A DNA stretch of 64,000 bases from Streptomyces sp. NBC_01237. GTDB lineage: Bacteria > Actinomycetota > Actinomycetes > Streptomycetales > Streptomycetaceae. The notes beneath the pieces were generated by a model. The model saw only the letters and a list, made by a program, of their open reading frames with translations, searched no databases and was not told the origin of the DNA. Below are positions 29,083-39,072 of the stretch, in pieces (within the stretch, counting starts at the first letter, position 1; every line of letters begins with the position of its first letter). The stretch covers positions 124,001 through 188,000 of the forward strand of contig NZ_CP108508.1 in assembly GCF_035917275.1 (NCBI RefSeq), in the 5' to 3' direction. The translations under genes were made by a program, and so were the position numbers.

Positions 29083-29400
29083 CGGCCACCTGCCGGACCG
29101 AAATCCGGCTGGTCGACGAGGTCTGGGAGCCCATCGAGTCGTCCTGGGCCCCCTTCGAGGGGCGGTTCCAGGACTGGGCCGAGGAAGGGGGCGAAGGATT
29201 CGCGCACTGCCCGTCCTGCGCCCTGCCGTCCGGGATCGACCGGCGGAGCCGGGAGGACGACTACTACGCGTGCGGGCACCTCGGGTTCACGTTCTGGGGC
29301 TGGGCGGAACTCACGTCCGATTCCACCCGTGAGGTCGGCGTCAGGCTGAGCGGTCACCGCACCGTGCTTCTCGCCGGAGGGCTGTGGAGCGGGGGGCCGG
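29083..29400 (+). pseudogene. C-terminal fragment of a conserved Streptomyces protein
   Basis: The frame reads EIRLVDEVWEPIESSWAPFE, then FAHCPSCALPSGIDR, then YYACGHLGFTFWGWAEL. Composition and order look like a real protein with a CPSC pair. The N-terminal part is absent beside the IS4 right end, and there is no stop before a terminator at 29407. I cannot name a function. Confidence 0.45.
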
Positions 29401-29406
29401 ACGCCG

Positions 29407-29439
29407 GCCGGGCATTCCGTCAAGGACGAGATGCCCGGC
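29407..29439. terminator. hairpin between converging genes
   Basis: gccgggcat (29407-29415) pairs with atgcccggc (29431-29439) around a 15-base loop. It lies 23 bases past the stop of the minus-strand lipoprotein gene. Confidence 0.6.
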
Positions 29440-29461
29440 GCGCGGACGCGGGAACGGGTGG

Positions 29462-30103
29462 TCAGCTGGTCCAGAGGACCGGGCTGTCGCGGTACGCGTC
29501 ACCCTCCTCGAACGAGGCAGCGGCGATGGGATCGGTCTTCGTGGCGCTGAGCGAGCAGGTCTCGTACGACGCGCCCTTGGTGGTGAAGTCGCGGGGTGCC
29601 GATTCGCTGTCGCACTTGCCCGGGAGGTCGCCGATCAGAACTACGCCCGTGGGACCGCTGCCCTCCAGCTTTCCGCGCAGTTTCAGTGACGCGTACGACA
29701 GGTCGGTGCCACCGACGTTCTCCACCTTCATCCGGATGTAGTAGGGCGTCATTCCCTTCGCCTTGTCGCCGAAGGCGGCCATGTCGGCCTCGGCCCCCTT
29801 CTCGATCGCCGTGACGGTCACGGCGATGGTGCCCTTCTTTTCGGTCCCGTACGTGAACGGCAGGACCGCTCGGTCACCGATCTTGACCTTCGTGCCCGGT
29901 GCGGCGACATCACCGGCCGGAGCGGCAGCGTCGTCGCCGGTGCCCGCGGACGGGCTCTTGCTGCTCGGGTCGGACGACGCCGGGGCGGAGGCCGAAGGCG
30001 ATTCCTTTGTCGTAGCCGAGTCCTCGCCGTCGGTGCAGGCCGTGAGCCCGAGCCCCAGGGTGGTGAGGGCAACCGTGAAGACGATGCGTCCCTTGTGTGT
30101 CAT
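29462..30103 (-). CDS. lipoprotein of unknown function
   Basis: 213 residues. The type II signal has lipobox LTAC with Cys23. A low-complexity Ser/Pro/Asp spacer (25-70) leads to a beta-rich domain: DRAVLPFTYGTEKKGTIAVT, then TPYYIRMKVENVGGTDLSYA, which resembles DUF4352-type immunoglobulin-like lipoprotein domains. Two cysteines (GKCDSES and ETCSLS) probably pair. It should sit on the outer face of the membrane. The ATG has agga 7 bases upstream. It is monocistronic with a hairpin downstream. Confidence 0.85.
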   Translation of the reverse strand: MTHKGRIVFTVALTTLGLGLTACTDGEDSATTKESPSASAPASSDPSSKSPSAGTGDDAAAPAGDVAAPGTKVKIGDRAVLPFTYGTEKKGTIAVTVTAIEKGAEADMAAFGDKAKGMTPYYIRMKVENVGGTDLSYASLKLRGKLEGSGPTGVVLIGDLPGKCDSESAPRDFTTKGASYETCSLSATKTDPIAAASFEEGDAYRDSPVLWTS

Positions 30104-30511
30104 TTTGTCCTAACTGGCAGTGAGGGCTGTCCATGCGACAGCCGGAACGTTCGACGGAGCGTCAGCGAGGCGCGTTGAGACGCCCGTATCAGGCTGCGGC
30201 GGGAATGACACAGGCTCGCCACAGGCACGGCACAGGTGTGCGACGGGTACGGCACGGCTCGGAGGTGTGGCTCCTTCAGCCGTTTCACTCCGGCGGACGG
30301 GCCTCGCGACGGAGCGCCGGCCGGGTGTGGTCTTACCGCCATCGCCCGTCGGCGAGAAGGAGCGCCCCGGCGTCAGCCGGACCGCCCCGGGCGCCCGGCT
30401 CGGTCCAGCGGGCCGTGACCGCGTTGCGGCCCGGTTCGTCGGTGGCGTTCGCCCCGGAGGCGAAGTGCGGCGAACCACCGGGGCCGGAGTCCGGCCGGCA
30501 GGCCCGGTCGG
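30104..30511. other. gap upstream of the lipoprotein gene
   Basis: This holds the lipoprotein leader. The remainder shows no supported gene on either strand and ends at the left repeat of the IS6-type element. Confidence 0.4.
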
Positions 30512-31373
30512 GGCGTTGTCACGTTGGTGCGGTGTTGACCGGTTGAAGGCGCGTCAGGTGTGCAAGGGGTCGGGTGGGGGCCTGGCTTACGTGGCAATGG
30601 GTTGGCCGGTGGCGCCGGTGATCTCGTCCCAGATGGCGAAGCGGGTGGTCATCTCGGTGCGGTGCTCGGTGGCGGTCATCAGGTGGCCGCGTGGTCGGAA
30701 GTGCGGGGAGATGCCGCTGAACGCGGACAGGAACCGCTGGGCCCCGCCGATACTGCGGAAGCCCTTCACCGCGCGTTCGCGCTGCCTCGTCGGCTGATGA
30801 CTGTTCTCGGCCCGGTTGTTCAGACCCTTGTGGGCACGGTGTTCAACGAAGGGCACGTCCTCGCGGCGGGCCGCGCCGTAGCAGCGCAGCTTGTCGGTGA
30901 CGACCGCCCTCGGCACCGAGCAGGTCTTCTTGAGCAGTTTGCGGAAGAACCGCCTGGCCGCAGCGGTGTCCCGCCGGTTCTGGCACAAAATGTCGAGCAT
31001 GTGGCCATTGGCGCCGACGGCCCGCACAGGTTCTTCAGCTCAGCGTTAATCCTGAGAAAGACCTCGTCCAGGTGCCACTTGCCCCCCGACTGCACACGCC
31101 GGCGGCTCAGGCCGTTGGCGTAGGGCTGCCCGAACTTCGTACACCATCGGCGGACCGTCCCGTGGGAGACGATCACGCCGCGCTCGAGCATCAGCTCCTC
31201 AGCCTCGCGGAACGACAGCGGTAGACGGAAGTACAGCCACACGCAGTGCGCGATGATCTCCACCGGGCACCGGTGCCCCTTGTACGACGGCGGCGAGCCG
31301 TCCATGGACGCCCCCCTCCCAGCACGACCAACCAGAAGATCATCCCAGGCCGGACGGTCAACGTGACAGTGCC
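30512..31373 (-). mobile_element. IS6-type insertion sequence
   Basis: 862 bp bounded by inverted repeats: ggcgttgtcacgttg at 30512-30526, and caacgtgacagtgcc at 31359-31373, whose complement is ggcactgtcacgttg (13 of 15 match). The length and single minus-strand transposase fit IS6-family elements, which replicate by cointegrates. Confidence 0.8.
30587..31305 (-). pseudogene. IS6-family transposase with a one-base deletion
   Basis: ATG at 31305 (MDGSPPSYKGHRCPVEIIAH). The DDE residues are all encoded: GGKWHLDEVFLRI, VVTDKLRCYGAA and NNRAENSHQPTRQRERAVKG. Near 31025 the frame changes where the family has LWRAV; one missing G in ctgtgcggg explains it (ctg tgg cgg expected). The C-terminal part continues as ANGHMLDILCQNRRDTAAAR. 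The restored length is about 239 residues, normal for IS6. Confidence 0.85.
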
Positions 31374-31569
31374 CGGGGTCGCGTTCCTCGATGAACCGCA
31401 GCACCCCTCCGCCGCCCCGCTCACCCGCACGCCTGTGGTGAGTCTGCGTTCTCGTCTCTCGTGTTCGTACCGTCGGGGGTGTCGCGTCGTTGATCACACG
31501 AAGTCCGACCCGACGACCAGGGCTCATGAGACACCCAGGCCGCGAAGAACACCCGCACATCCACATGCG

Positions 31570-33015
31570 TCAGGCCGCCCCGGTCGTTGCGATACGGGCG
31601 GCCAGGAAGGCGAATGCCAGTGCCAGGGCCGCCTGCACGGTCACGGCGACGGCGAAACCGTGGGGCAGTCCATTGGCGGGACCGCCCGCCGTCGCGGTGG
31701 CCACGGCGTGGAAGACGCCTCCCAGGAGCGCCACGCCCAGGCCGAGACCGAGCTGCTGCAACGTGGTGAAGAGCCCACCGGCGACAACCGCCGCCCACGT
31801 CGGTGTACGGGACAGGACCGTGCGGAGGACCGGCCCGTACATCAGGGCCTGGGTGACACCGAGCACGACCAGGAGCGGCTGCAGGGCCGACGGGGACCCA
31901 CCGTGGGTGCCGTTCACGGTGAGGGCGAGGCCCAGGAGCACAGCCGCCTGCCCGATGGCCCCACCCGTCATCGTCCAGCGTCCGGTGCGGCGTTCCACGG
32001 CCGGCAGGGCGAGGGCTGTGACGACGAACGCCGCGCCGAAGCCGAGCAGAAGCACGACGGCGCCCCAGGCGTCCACGCCGAACGCGCCCTGGGAGAGCGC
32101 CGAGAACTCGTACAGGAAGGCCCCGTAACCGGTGAAGAACAGCAGCGTCATGATCAGGCCCTGTCGTACGGCCGGGGTGCGCAGCACACTCGGCGGTACG
32201 ACGGGCAGTTCGTCGCGGCGTTCCGCGGCGCGTTGCGAGCGGGCGAAGACGGCGAGCACCGCACCGCCTGCGGCCAGCATCGCGAGCACCGGGGCAGGAC
32301 CGCCCGCGGAGGTGCCGAGCGTCAGGGGCACCACGACGAGGAGCAGGCCCGTGCCGAGGAGCGCGGCCCCGCGCAGATCGAGCGCGAGCGGTGCCGTCGA
32401 GCGCGACTCGGGCACGGTGCGCAGGGCGAACAGCGCGGCCGCTCCTATCGTCCCGGTGAGAATCTGGACAAGCCGCCAGCCCCAGTGGTCACCGGCGGCC
32501 TGGGCCACGGCGCCCGCGAGGAGCTGTCCGGTGATGGTCGCGATGCCGCTGACGGCGGCGAACAGTGTGACGCCCAGCGCCCGCAGCTTCTCGGGCGCCG
32601 TGGACTGGATGGTGGACAGGACCTGCGGGGTGAACAGGCCCGCGGCGATGCCCAGTACGGCGCGCAGCGCGACGAGTGTGACCAGGTTCGGTGCGAGTGC
32701 GGCGAGGACGGAGGCCACGGCGAACGCGCCGACGCCGGCAGCGAGCAGCCGGCGCCGTCCGAACCGGTCGCCCAGGCGCCCCGCGACGACGAGGGTCGCA
32801 GCGAACGCCGTGGTGTACGCGGACAGCACGAGCTGTCCGCCCGACACGGTCACGCCGAGGTCATCGGTGATCGCGGGTCCGAGCAGGTTGACCGACCCGA
32901 ACGTCATGTTCACGGGCAGGTAGGCGACGAGCAGGACGGCGAGGCCGGCGCCGGTCAGGGCGCGCGCCGGGTGCGGCGCCACAGTGTGCGCGGCGGGAAC
33001 GGTCTGTGTGGTCAT
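31570..33015 (-). CDS. MFS drug exporter
   Basis: About 481 residues, with 12-14 hydrophobic helices. Motif A is GRLGDRFGRRRLLAAG, and motif C-like residues follow in helix 5 (GIATITGQLLAGAV). These are proton-coupled exporters of small toxic molecules. The ATG at 33015 is chosen; a GTG at 33021 is also in frame, and neither has a strong ribosome binding site. It diverges from an MmyB-like regulator gene 100 bases away, a very common Streptomyces pair in which the regulator controls the exporter. Confidence 0.88.
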   Translation of the reverse strand: MTTQTVPAAHTVAPHPARALTGAGLAVLLVAYLPVNMTFGSVNLLGPAITDDLGVTVSGGQLVLSAYTTAFAATLVVAGRLGDRFGRRRLLAAGVGAFAVASVLAALAPNLVTLVALRAVLGIAAGLFTPQVLSTIQSTAPEKLRALGVTLFAAVSGIATITGQLLAGAVAQAAGDHWGWRLVQILTGTIGAAALFALRTVPESRSTAPLALDLRGAALLGTGLLLVVVPLTLGTSAGGPAPVLAMLAAGGAVLAVFARSQRAAERRDELPVVPPSVLRTPAVRQGLIMTLLFFTGYGAFLYEFSALSQGAFGVDAWGAVVLLLGFGAAFVVTALALPAVERRTGRWTMTGGAIGQAAVLLGLALTVNGTHGGSPSALQPLLVVLGVTQALMYGPVLRTVLSRTPTWAAVVAGGLFTTLQQLGLGLGVALLGGVFHAVATATAGGPANGLPHGFAVAVTVQAALALAFAFLAARIATTGAA

Positions 33016-33040
33016 GACCACGACCCTGCGCCCCTCGTCA

Positions 33041-33085
33041 TCCTGGTACCAGGAGCCCAGCTACAGGGGTACCAGTACTACCTGG
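33041..33085. promoter_or_regulatory. divergent operator with GGTACC palindromes
   Basis: A perfect 14-bp palindrome tcctggtaccagga lies at 33041-33054. A related site follows 13 bases on: ggggtaccagt with tacctgg at about 33066-33085. They lie between the divergent MFS and regulator genes and probably bind the regulator, controlling both promoters. Confidence 0.6.
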
Positions 33086-33117
33086 ATCCACCGGCCCCCA
33101 GCCATGACAATGGGGTG

Positions 33118-34007
33118 GTGACCTCTTCGACACCCGACCGCAGCTCCCTCGGTGCCTTCCTGCGCGCCCGCCGCGCCCGCGTCACCCCCGGTGAGGTGGG
33201 CCTGCCCGCAGGCGGCCGACGCCGTACACCCGGTCTGCGGCGCGAGGAGGTCGCGCAGCTCGCCGGCGTCGGGGTCACCTGGTACACGTGGCTCGAACAG
33301 GGGCGGGCCAAGAACGCGTCCGACCAGGTACTGAACGCGGTGGCGCGCGTCCTGCGCCTGGATGCCGCCGAGCACCGCCACCTGATGGTACTCGCGGTCC
33401 TGGCACGGCCACCGAGCCAGGACCGCCCATGGACCTGCGCCCCGAGCACACCTCCGTCCTGGCCAAGCTGCTGCCGTACCCGGCCGCTGTGCAGACTGAC
33501 TGCTACGACCTGGTCGCGGCCAATCGCACCTACCGGTACCTGTTCGCCGACCTGGACGCGTACCCGGTCGAGGAACGCAACTGCGCCTGGCTGATGTTCA
33601 CCGAACCGAGCTGGCGCAACAGCCTGGTCGACGAGGACAGCGTCCTTCGCGAAATCACCGCGAAGCTCCGCACCCGCCAGCCGGAACACCGCGACGACCC
33701 CCGCTGGAACGCGCTGATTACCCGGCTGCGCCAGGAGTCGCCGGACTTCGTACGGCACTGGGAGTCGTACGAAATCGTGGGCGACCGCACCCAGCTGCGC
33801 CGCTACCGGTCACCGCGCGTCGGCGCCCTCGACGTCCAGTTCCAGAGCCTGTGGATGGACCGGGTGCGGGGCGAGCGGATCATCGTCATGACGCCGACCG
33901 ACGTCGCCACCGCTCAGCGTCTGGAACGCCTCGACTCGCTGGTCGGCGCCGCACCGGCGTGGACCTCCCGCGGCGACTCCGCCGACGGTTCGGCCGCAGG
34001 TGCCTGA
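33118..34007 (+). pseudogene. XRE-family regulator with MmyB-like ligand domain, frameshifted
   Basis: GTG start at 33118. The first frame carries FLRARRARVTPGEVGLPAGG, then RRTPGLRREEVAQLAGVGVT and YTWLEQGR, the helix-turn-helix typical of this family. Near 33421 the sequence passes to another frame: DLRPEHTSVLAKLLPYPAAV, then YDLVAANRTYRYLFADLDAY, the PAS-like MmyB ligand domain. One missing or two extra bases explain the break; about 296 residues would result. Family members respond to small ligands, often fatty acids. The break could be a sequencing error, because both parts look well conserved. Confidence 0.8.
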
Positions 34008-34286
34008 GGACCGGCCCGGGGCCTGAGAGCTGCACCCCGACGCCGTACGTCCTATCCGTGAGGTGTTCGATCGTTTCGGTGTCGTGTGCCCGCAGCGCCC
34101 CGAGGACTTCGCGAGGGTTCCGTACCGGAACGATCAGAGAAGCAATTTCCCTTCACCGGGCTTGATTCTCAGGGCGCGTCCGACCATTTGCACGATGAGC
34201 TGATTCCAACCTGTCGGCGATGTCCGTCAGTTGGGAGGCTCTGCAACGCGATGAAGCTCTTGGCAGGAGGTGTCACGGCCAAGATC

Positions 34287-34497
34287 CACCGTGCCCCACC
34301 AGAAGCTTCGCGTGCTGGTCCACCCGTCGTCGATTGAGCTTTCCAGCCGTACCTTGCGGTACCAGAACGCTCGGCTGCATGCCCGGCGGCCGAGATCGGG
34401 ACGCGCTGGCGGCGCCCGCCCTGCCCGGGTCCGTCCACGACCTGACCGCCGCACAGACCCACGGGCTCATCGACGCGCTCAGCCGGTGTGGGACACC
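34287..34497 (+). pseudogene. IS5-like (DDE_Tnp_4) transposase remnant with internal deletion
   Basis: The start reads LRVLVHPSSIELSSRTLRYQ, the N-terminus of this transposase group. It is joined to GRDRDALAAPALPGSVHDLT and AAQTHGLIDAL, from the catalytic domain. About 140 residues between them are gone. Confidence 0.65.
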
Positions 34498-35360
34498 AAG
34501 GCGTCGATGAGCTCCGGCCAGAGCTCTCGGGGGCGGTCGTGGCCCATGTCGGGGATCAGCAGGAGTTCCGCACCAGGCACGAGCTCCGCAGTGCGTTCTC
34601 CGCCGCTGGGGGCGATCAGCGTGTCGTCCAGGCCATGGATCACCAGCGTCGGCACCCGCAGTTCACGGAGTGCGTCCGCGCGTGAACCGCTGAGGATCAT
34701 CGCGCCGAGTTGCCGCCCGATCCCTGCGGGGTAGTACGAACGGTCGTAGCTTGCGGCAGCCAGCTCACGCAGCGCCGCGGCGTCGCCGTAGCGCTTGGAG
34801 GCCCACGCCAGTTCCTTCTCCGCCGTCATGACGTACCCCTCGCGGTCCGCCGGCTTCGGGGTGGACAGCGCTGCCTGAGCCTCCGGGCTGGACTGGCCGT
34901 ATTCACTCTCGCCGGTCGAGGACATCATCGACGTCAAGGTCAGCACCCGCTCCGGAAAGGAGAGGGCCATCGTCTGGGCGATCATCCCGCCCATCGAGGT
35001 GCCGACCACGTGGGCACGTTCGATACCGAGCGCGGTGAGCAGGCCGAGTCCGTCGTCGGCCATGTCGCGAAGCCGGTAGGGAACCATTGCGAGGGCGGCG
35101 GTCATGTCACCCGAGCTGACGGTGGCGATGAACTTGCCCGTGTCGACAGGGTGCTCGTCGAATTTGGTGGACAGCCCGCAGTCGCGGTTGTCGTATCGGA
35201 TCACGTACCGGCCGCGGTCCGCCAGCGCCCGGCAGAAGTCCTCGTGCCAGGCAAGCATCTGCGCACCCAAACCCATCACGAGCAGGACAGGTGGGTCCCC
35301 GGGGTTGCCGAAGCTCTCGTACGCGATGGACACCTCGGGGGACACGACAGCATTCGGCAT
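34479..35360 (-). CDS. alpha/beta hydrolase
   Basis: 293 residues, whole-length alpha/beta hydrolase of the RdmC/aclacinomycin-esterase-like group. The nucleophile elbow is VVGTSMGGM with Ser122; the acid is Asp245 or Asp246 in HGLDDTL; the base is His274 in DMGHDRP. YDNRDCGLSTKFD marks the segment before the cap domain. It is cytoplasmic with no signal peptide. The substrate cannot be told from sequence. Its C-terminus overlaps a plus-strand transposase remnant by 19 bases, suggesting that insertion debris lies right against the gene's end. Confidence 0.88.
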   Translation of the reverse strand: MPNAVVSPEVSIAYESFGNPGDPPVLLVMGLGAQMLAWHEDFCRALADRGRYVIRYDNRDCGLSTKFDEHPVDTGKFIATVSSGDMTAALAMVPYRLRDMADDGLGLLTALGIERAHVVGTSMGGMIAQTMALSFPERVLTLTSMMSSTGESEYGQSSPEAQAALSTPKPADREGYVMTAEKELAWASKRYGDAAALRELAAASYDRSYYPAGIGRQLGAMILSGSRADALRELRVPTLVIHGLDDTLIAPSGGERTAELVPGAELLLIPDMGHDRPRELWPELIDALVSHTG

Positions 35361-35682
35361 GCGTGAATCCTGTCATGGGGCCGACCATGAGCACACCCAT
35401 ATATCTTCGACGCCCGGGCGCACGGACGGGTCCCCGGCGGCCCGCCCTCGACGCGCGTGACCTGCGCCTCTCCAGTTGATCCCCTCATGATCCGCCGGAT
35501 GCTGCGGCGGGTTCACGACCGGTCCGTGCGGCCACTGTGTCCCGGTGCCCGGGGGTTGGCGGAACGGGCGCGTCGATATCACGGCCGACAGCTCCGGCGG
35601 GCGGGCTGTCCTCCGCGACCCGGGGCTCCGGGCGCTGGGCGGCCGCCGGGGCTCGCCGCGCGAAGAGTGTCTGGCAGGGGGG
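35361..35682. other. gap between two minus-strand genes
   Basis: No gene is supported; it contains the leader of the hydrolase gene and the 3' flank of the CPBP gene. Confidence 0.4.
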
Positions 35683-36660
35683 TCAGCGCACCGGGAGTCG
35701 GACCGCCTGGCCGTGGCGTCCGGACGCGGTCGCGACCTTTCGGCCGGGCCCGACCGGGTCTGCCGCACGCCGTCGCCACAGCAGGAACACGGCCATGGCG
35801 ACCAGCAGATACACGGGGACGAGGAGCTCCGCCCCCTGCGTCGTCTCCACGGACCACCCCGCACCGCGCCGGTCGCCCTCGAACACAACCCGGTTGACGG
35901 TGAGAAAGGTCAGATGTGCGCCGATGCCGGCCCACAGCGGAGCATGCCGCACCGTCGTGCGGGCCGCGACGAGCACCAGGCCGAAGACGGTGAGCAGAAT
36001 CAGGTAGTCGGCCGGGTTCTGCCCTTCGGGCACGAGGCCGACGGGCCCGGCCTCGCCGCCGACGAGGCGCGCCGCGCCTGCCTCCACCATCGTCGAGAGA
36101 CCGGGTACAGCCAGGAAGACGGCCGTCGTCCCGAGCGCCGATGCCGTCCCGCCGAACCGGCTCCGCAACGACGTCCACGTATGGCCGCGCAGTGTCGTCT
36201 CCTCCGGCAGCGCCTCAAGGAGCAGAGCGATAACGGCGTTCGTCACGATGTAGCCGGCGAGCACGGGCAAATCAGGGTGTGCCCAGCGCAGCATCCCGGC
36301 GACCGTTCCGGCGCCGAGCACCAGTGCCGCGGCCCCGGCCGTCACCCCCGTCCCGACGAGCAGGGCCCGCAGACTCGGGCCCGCAGCGCCGAACCCTATG
36401 TCCACGAGCGAGCCTCGCCGCCGCCGCAGCGCGAACACGACGAGCGGCATGGCCACCGCGCTGACGAGCACGGCAGGCACCAGGCGGGCCACAAACCCGG
36501 TCACCCCGACGGCGTCGGCGACCACCGGGCCCACCGCGGTCCCGGCCCCCAGTGCCACGGCCATAATGAGGCCGCCGCCCAGGGCTCGCCCCAACACCCT
36601 GGAGAGGGAGGGAGGGGGCGGATGGGAGTGGACGGACGAGTCGGGACGAGGGTCGGTCAT
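35683..36660 (-). CDS. CPBP-family intramembrane metalloprotease
   Basis: 325 residues with about eight hydrophobic helices. The CPBP (Abi, PF02517) motif 1 is EALPEETTLRG, giving the EExxxR signature; the later His motif is probably GIGAHLTFLTVNR. Such proteins are Rce1-like membrane proteases, in bacteria linked to bacteriocin maturation or immunity; the target here is unknown. The ATG at 36660 has aaggag 8 bases upstream. The C-terminal tail is basic. It is apparently monocistronic. Confidence 0.85.
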   Translation of the reverse strand: MTDPRPDSSVHSHPPPPSLSRVLGRALGGGLIMAVALGAGTAVGPVVADAVGVTGFVARLVPAVLVSAVAMPLVVFALRRRRGSLVDIGFGAAGPSLRALLVGTGVTAGAAALVLGAGTVAGMLRWAHPDLPVLAGYIVTNAVIALLLEALPEETTLRGHTWTSLRSRFGGTASALGTTAVFLAVPGLSTMVEAGAARLVGGEAGPVGLVPEGQNPADYLILLTVFGLVLVAARTTVRHAPLWAGIGAHLTFLTVNRVVFEGDRRGAGWSVETTQGAELLVPVYLLVAMAVFLLWRRRAADPVGPGRKVATASGRHGQAVRLPVR

Positions 36661-36910
36661 GGCATGCTCCTTACTGAACACCCGTTCGCACCAGCGGTGT
36701 TCACCATCCTCCGCGCCCACTCGACCGCTGAGGTCGTAGCGGCGGATGAGATACCCATACATCTTTCGATGCACCAAGCTGCGGTGCTTCCGCTCACGCG
36801 GCGGAGCCTGCCGCCGGCCATGGTGCACCCTAGGCACGCCGTGCATGACCTCTGTCCCGAAACCGGGAGATCGCAGGGGCCCGGGACGGCCTGCGATGCG
36901 CCTGCCCGAC

Positions 36911-37006
36911 GGATGGTTTCAGAAGGTCCGGCCACCAGGGCGCGGCTTGGAGGCGGTCGAGGCGTTCGTAGAGCGCGCGGACCAGACGGGCCCGGTTCTG
37001 CGCGCT
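36911..37006 (-). pseudogene. DUF6415 C-terminal fragment
   Basis: Reads QNRARLVRALYERLDRLQAA, then WWPDLLKPS. It matches the tail of the DUF6415 gene at 16.9 kb. It is fused in frame to the IS5 remnant just upstream. Confidence 0.5.
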
Positions 37007-37701
37007 GCGCAGGTAGGCGCGATGGCCGCGGGAGGAGTACGCCTTGTCCCCGGCGACCCCGTCCGGCCGGGTCCGGGCGCGGCCGGCCGGGTCGCGGACC
37101 CGGGTCTTCTTGAGTACGGGGATGAATGGGGGCTGTCGGCGGCCTGTCCCGCGGTCGGGACGATCGCGAGCGGGCGGCACTTGCGGTCGGCTGCGAGGTG
37201 GACCTTGCTGGTCTGCCCGCCCCGCGAGCGCCCGAGCAGGGTGGCATTCAGCCGGAGTCTGTGTCGGCGTCGGATACGTCGCCGCTCGCCGTGGGCGGGA
37301 CCACGGCCGGCCGATCGCCCGACTTGTCCTTCCTCCTCGCCCCCGTTTTACCGGGCCTTCTCCTCCTCGGCGGCGGCTTTTTCCAGGGCGGTCAGGACCC
37401 TCTCGTCCAGGTGCATCCCGGCGGCATCGTGGTGGGCCCGGGCGGTGGTGGAGTCGACGCCGACCAGGGACACGTCCGTCTCGCCCCGCCTCGCGGCTTC
37501 GGCGATCAGGCCCTCCAGCAGGGCCTCGAAGACCCCGCCGTCACGCCACTGCCGGAAGCGGTTGTGGACGGTCGGCCAGGGGCCGAACTCAGCCGGCATC
37601 TCCCGCCACTGCCCGCGTGTCCTGAACTGCCGGATCACGCCCTCGAACTGCTGCCGCAGCCGCTCGGGCGAATCCCGCAGATTGATCACGACTCGATACA
37701 C
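37007..37701 (-). pseudogene. IS5-family transposase remnant
   Basis: The N-terminal part (FEGVIRQFRTRGQWREMPAE, GPWPTVHNRFRQWRDGGVFE, SLVGVDSTTARAHHDAAGM with the first Asp) is intact from 37701 to 37348. Shifted frames then give RSRGGQTSKVHLAADRKCRP and AGDKAYSSRGHRAYLR. The last quarter with the catalytic Glu is replaced by the DUF6415 tail. The 5' end touches the left repeat of the next IS. Confidence 0.8.
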
Positions 37702-37707
37702 GCCCCA

Positions 37708-38596
37708 ACTGATCGTTTCAGAATGAAGTTTGTTGTGAACCTTGGCAGTTGGGTGATGTGTCGGCAGGATCTGTTGGGTGTCTGCTCATTTTGTGTCTGA
37801 TGACCTGTGGGAACGTGTGGCTCCGCTGCTGCCGGCTCGTGCGCCGCGTCGGCACCGCTACCCGGGGCGGTTGCCAGCCGATGACCGTGCTGCTCTGCGG
37901 GGCATCGTTTACGTACTTCGCAAGAGTGTGAGCTGGCGAGACGTACCCGCCGAGCAGGTCGGGTGCAGTGGGGTGACGGCCTGGCGCCGTCTGCGGGACT
38001 GGACCGAGGCCGGAGTGTGGCCACGCCTGCACGAAGTACTGCTGGCAGAACTTCGCAGAGACGGACTGCTGGAAATGGACGACGCGGCGATCGATGCCTC
38101 GCACGTCAGGGCCCTCAGGGGGGCTCACACCGGACCTTCGCCGGTTGACCGAGCACGGCCGGGCAGCAAACATCACCTCATCGTCGACCGGAACGGAACT
38201 CCGCTCACCGTCTCTCCGACCAGCGGAAATCGCCACGCCGTCACTCAGCTCATGCCCTTGCTGGACGCCACGCCCCGCATTCGTGGCCTGCGCGGCCGGC
38301 CACGGCACCGACCCCGACAGCTGTTCGCCGACCGCGGCTACGACTTCGACAAGTACCGCCGTCTCATCCGGGCTCACGGCATCACACCCAAGATCGCCCG
38401 CCGTGGTGCCTCGCATGGTTCCGGCTTGGGCAAGACTCGATGGGTAGTCGAGCGCGCACCTTCGCCTGGCTCCACCAGTTCAAACGACTCCGCATCCGCT
38501 ACGAGATACGCGCCGAACTCCACCTTGGACTCCTCCAACTCGCCTGCAGCATCATCTGCTTGAGACGACTCAAAACCTCATTCTGAAACGATCAGT
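37708..38596 (+). mobile_element. IS5-type insertion sequence with perfect 19-bp ends
   Basis: 889 bp. The left end actgatcgtttcagaatga (37708-37726) is the exact complement of the right end at 38578-38596. It sits between an older IS5 remnant and the inverted repeat of the next element, which starts 2 bases further on. Confidence 0.92.
37778..38586 (+). pseudogene. IS5-type transposase, frameshifted near the end
   Basis: GTG start at 37778 (MSAHFVSDDLWERVAPLLPA). The catalytic residues are AIDASHVRALRG, LFADRGYDFDKYR and the Glu of WVVER. Right after VVER two extra bases (gcgc for gc) shift the frame; the correct frame resumes as TFAWLHQFKRLRIRYEIRAE and ends at 38586 inside the right inverted repeat. 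The frame before the shift is intact, so the event is recent or an error. Confidence 0.85.
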
Positions 38597-38667
38597 AAGA
38601 ACTCCTAACGGAATGACATTTTGGGGTCGGCTCCTCGTCGTGGGATGCCGTCGGGCAGCATGGGGCG

Positions 38668-39072
38668 ATGGACTTCGAACAGCCGTTGCCTCGCGAGCTG
38701 AAGGCTGTCGATTCGGCCTCGCTGTTCAGGCTGGAGGAGCGGGCGTGTGACCTCGGTCTGAGTCAACGGTTGGACCCGGCGTGGGTGCGCGCGAATGCGG
38801 CGCCTGACGGCACCCACTATCTGTGGCCGGCCCTGTGGCACACCTTGTCCCACCGCCCGGACGTACCACGTCACGTGCGGTGGGAACTGCTGATCACTCT
38901 GCGTACGGGAGACCGTGTGCTGAGCCTGCTGGATGTGATCCCCGACGACTTCGCCCCGCTGCCGAAAGTGACCTCACGCGAAGAGGGCATGCAGGTCAGG
39001 CGGCTCCTTGACCGTGCTCCTTCGGTGCGGGAATGGCTACTGCGGGAGGGGGAGGGCCCGGGCCGCCTGTGA
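38668..39072 (+). CDS. hypothetical protein, possible IS passenger
   Basis: 134 residues, acidic, without signal peptide or membrane segment; predicted mostly helical (LPRELKAVDSASLFRLEERA, VPRHVRWELLITLRTGDRVL). No family is recognised with certainty. The C-terminal LLREGEGPGRL is encoded antisense to the last codons of the converging transposase, so the natural end may have been altered. It lies inside the inverted repeats at 38598 and 39940. Confidence 0.6.
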   Translation: MDFEQPLPRELKAVDSASLFRLEERACDLGLSQRLDPAWVRANAAPDGTHYLWPALWHTLSHRPDVPRHVRWELLITLRTGDRVLSLLDVIPDDFAPLPKVTSREEGMQVRRLLDRAPSVREWLLREGEGPGRL

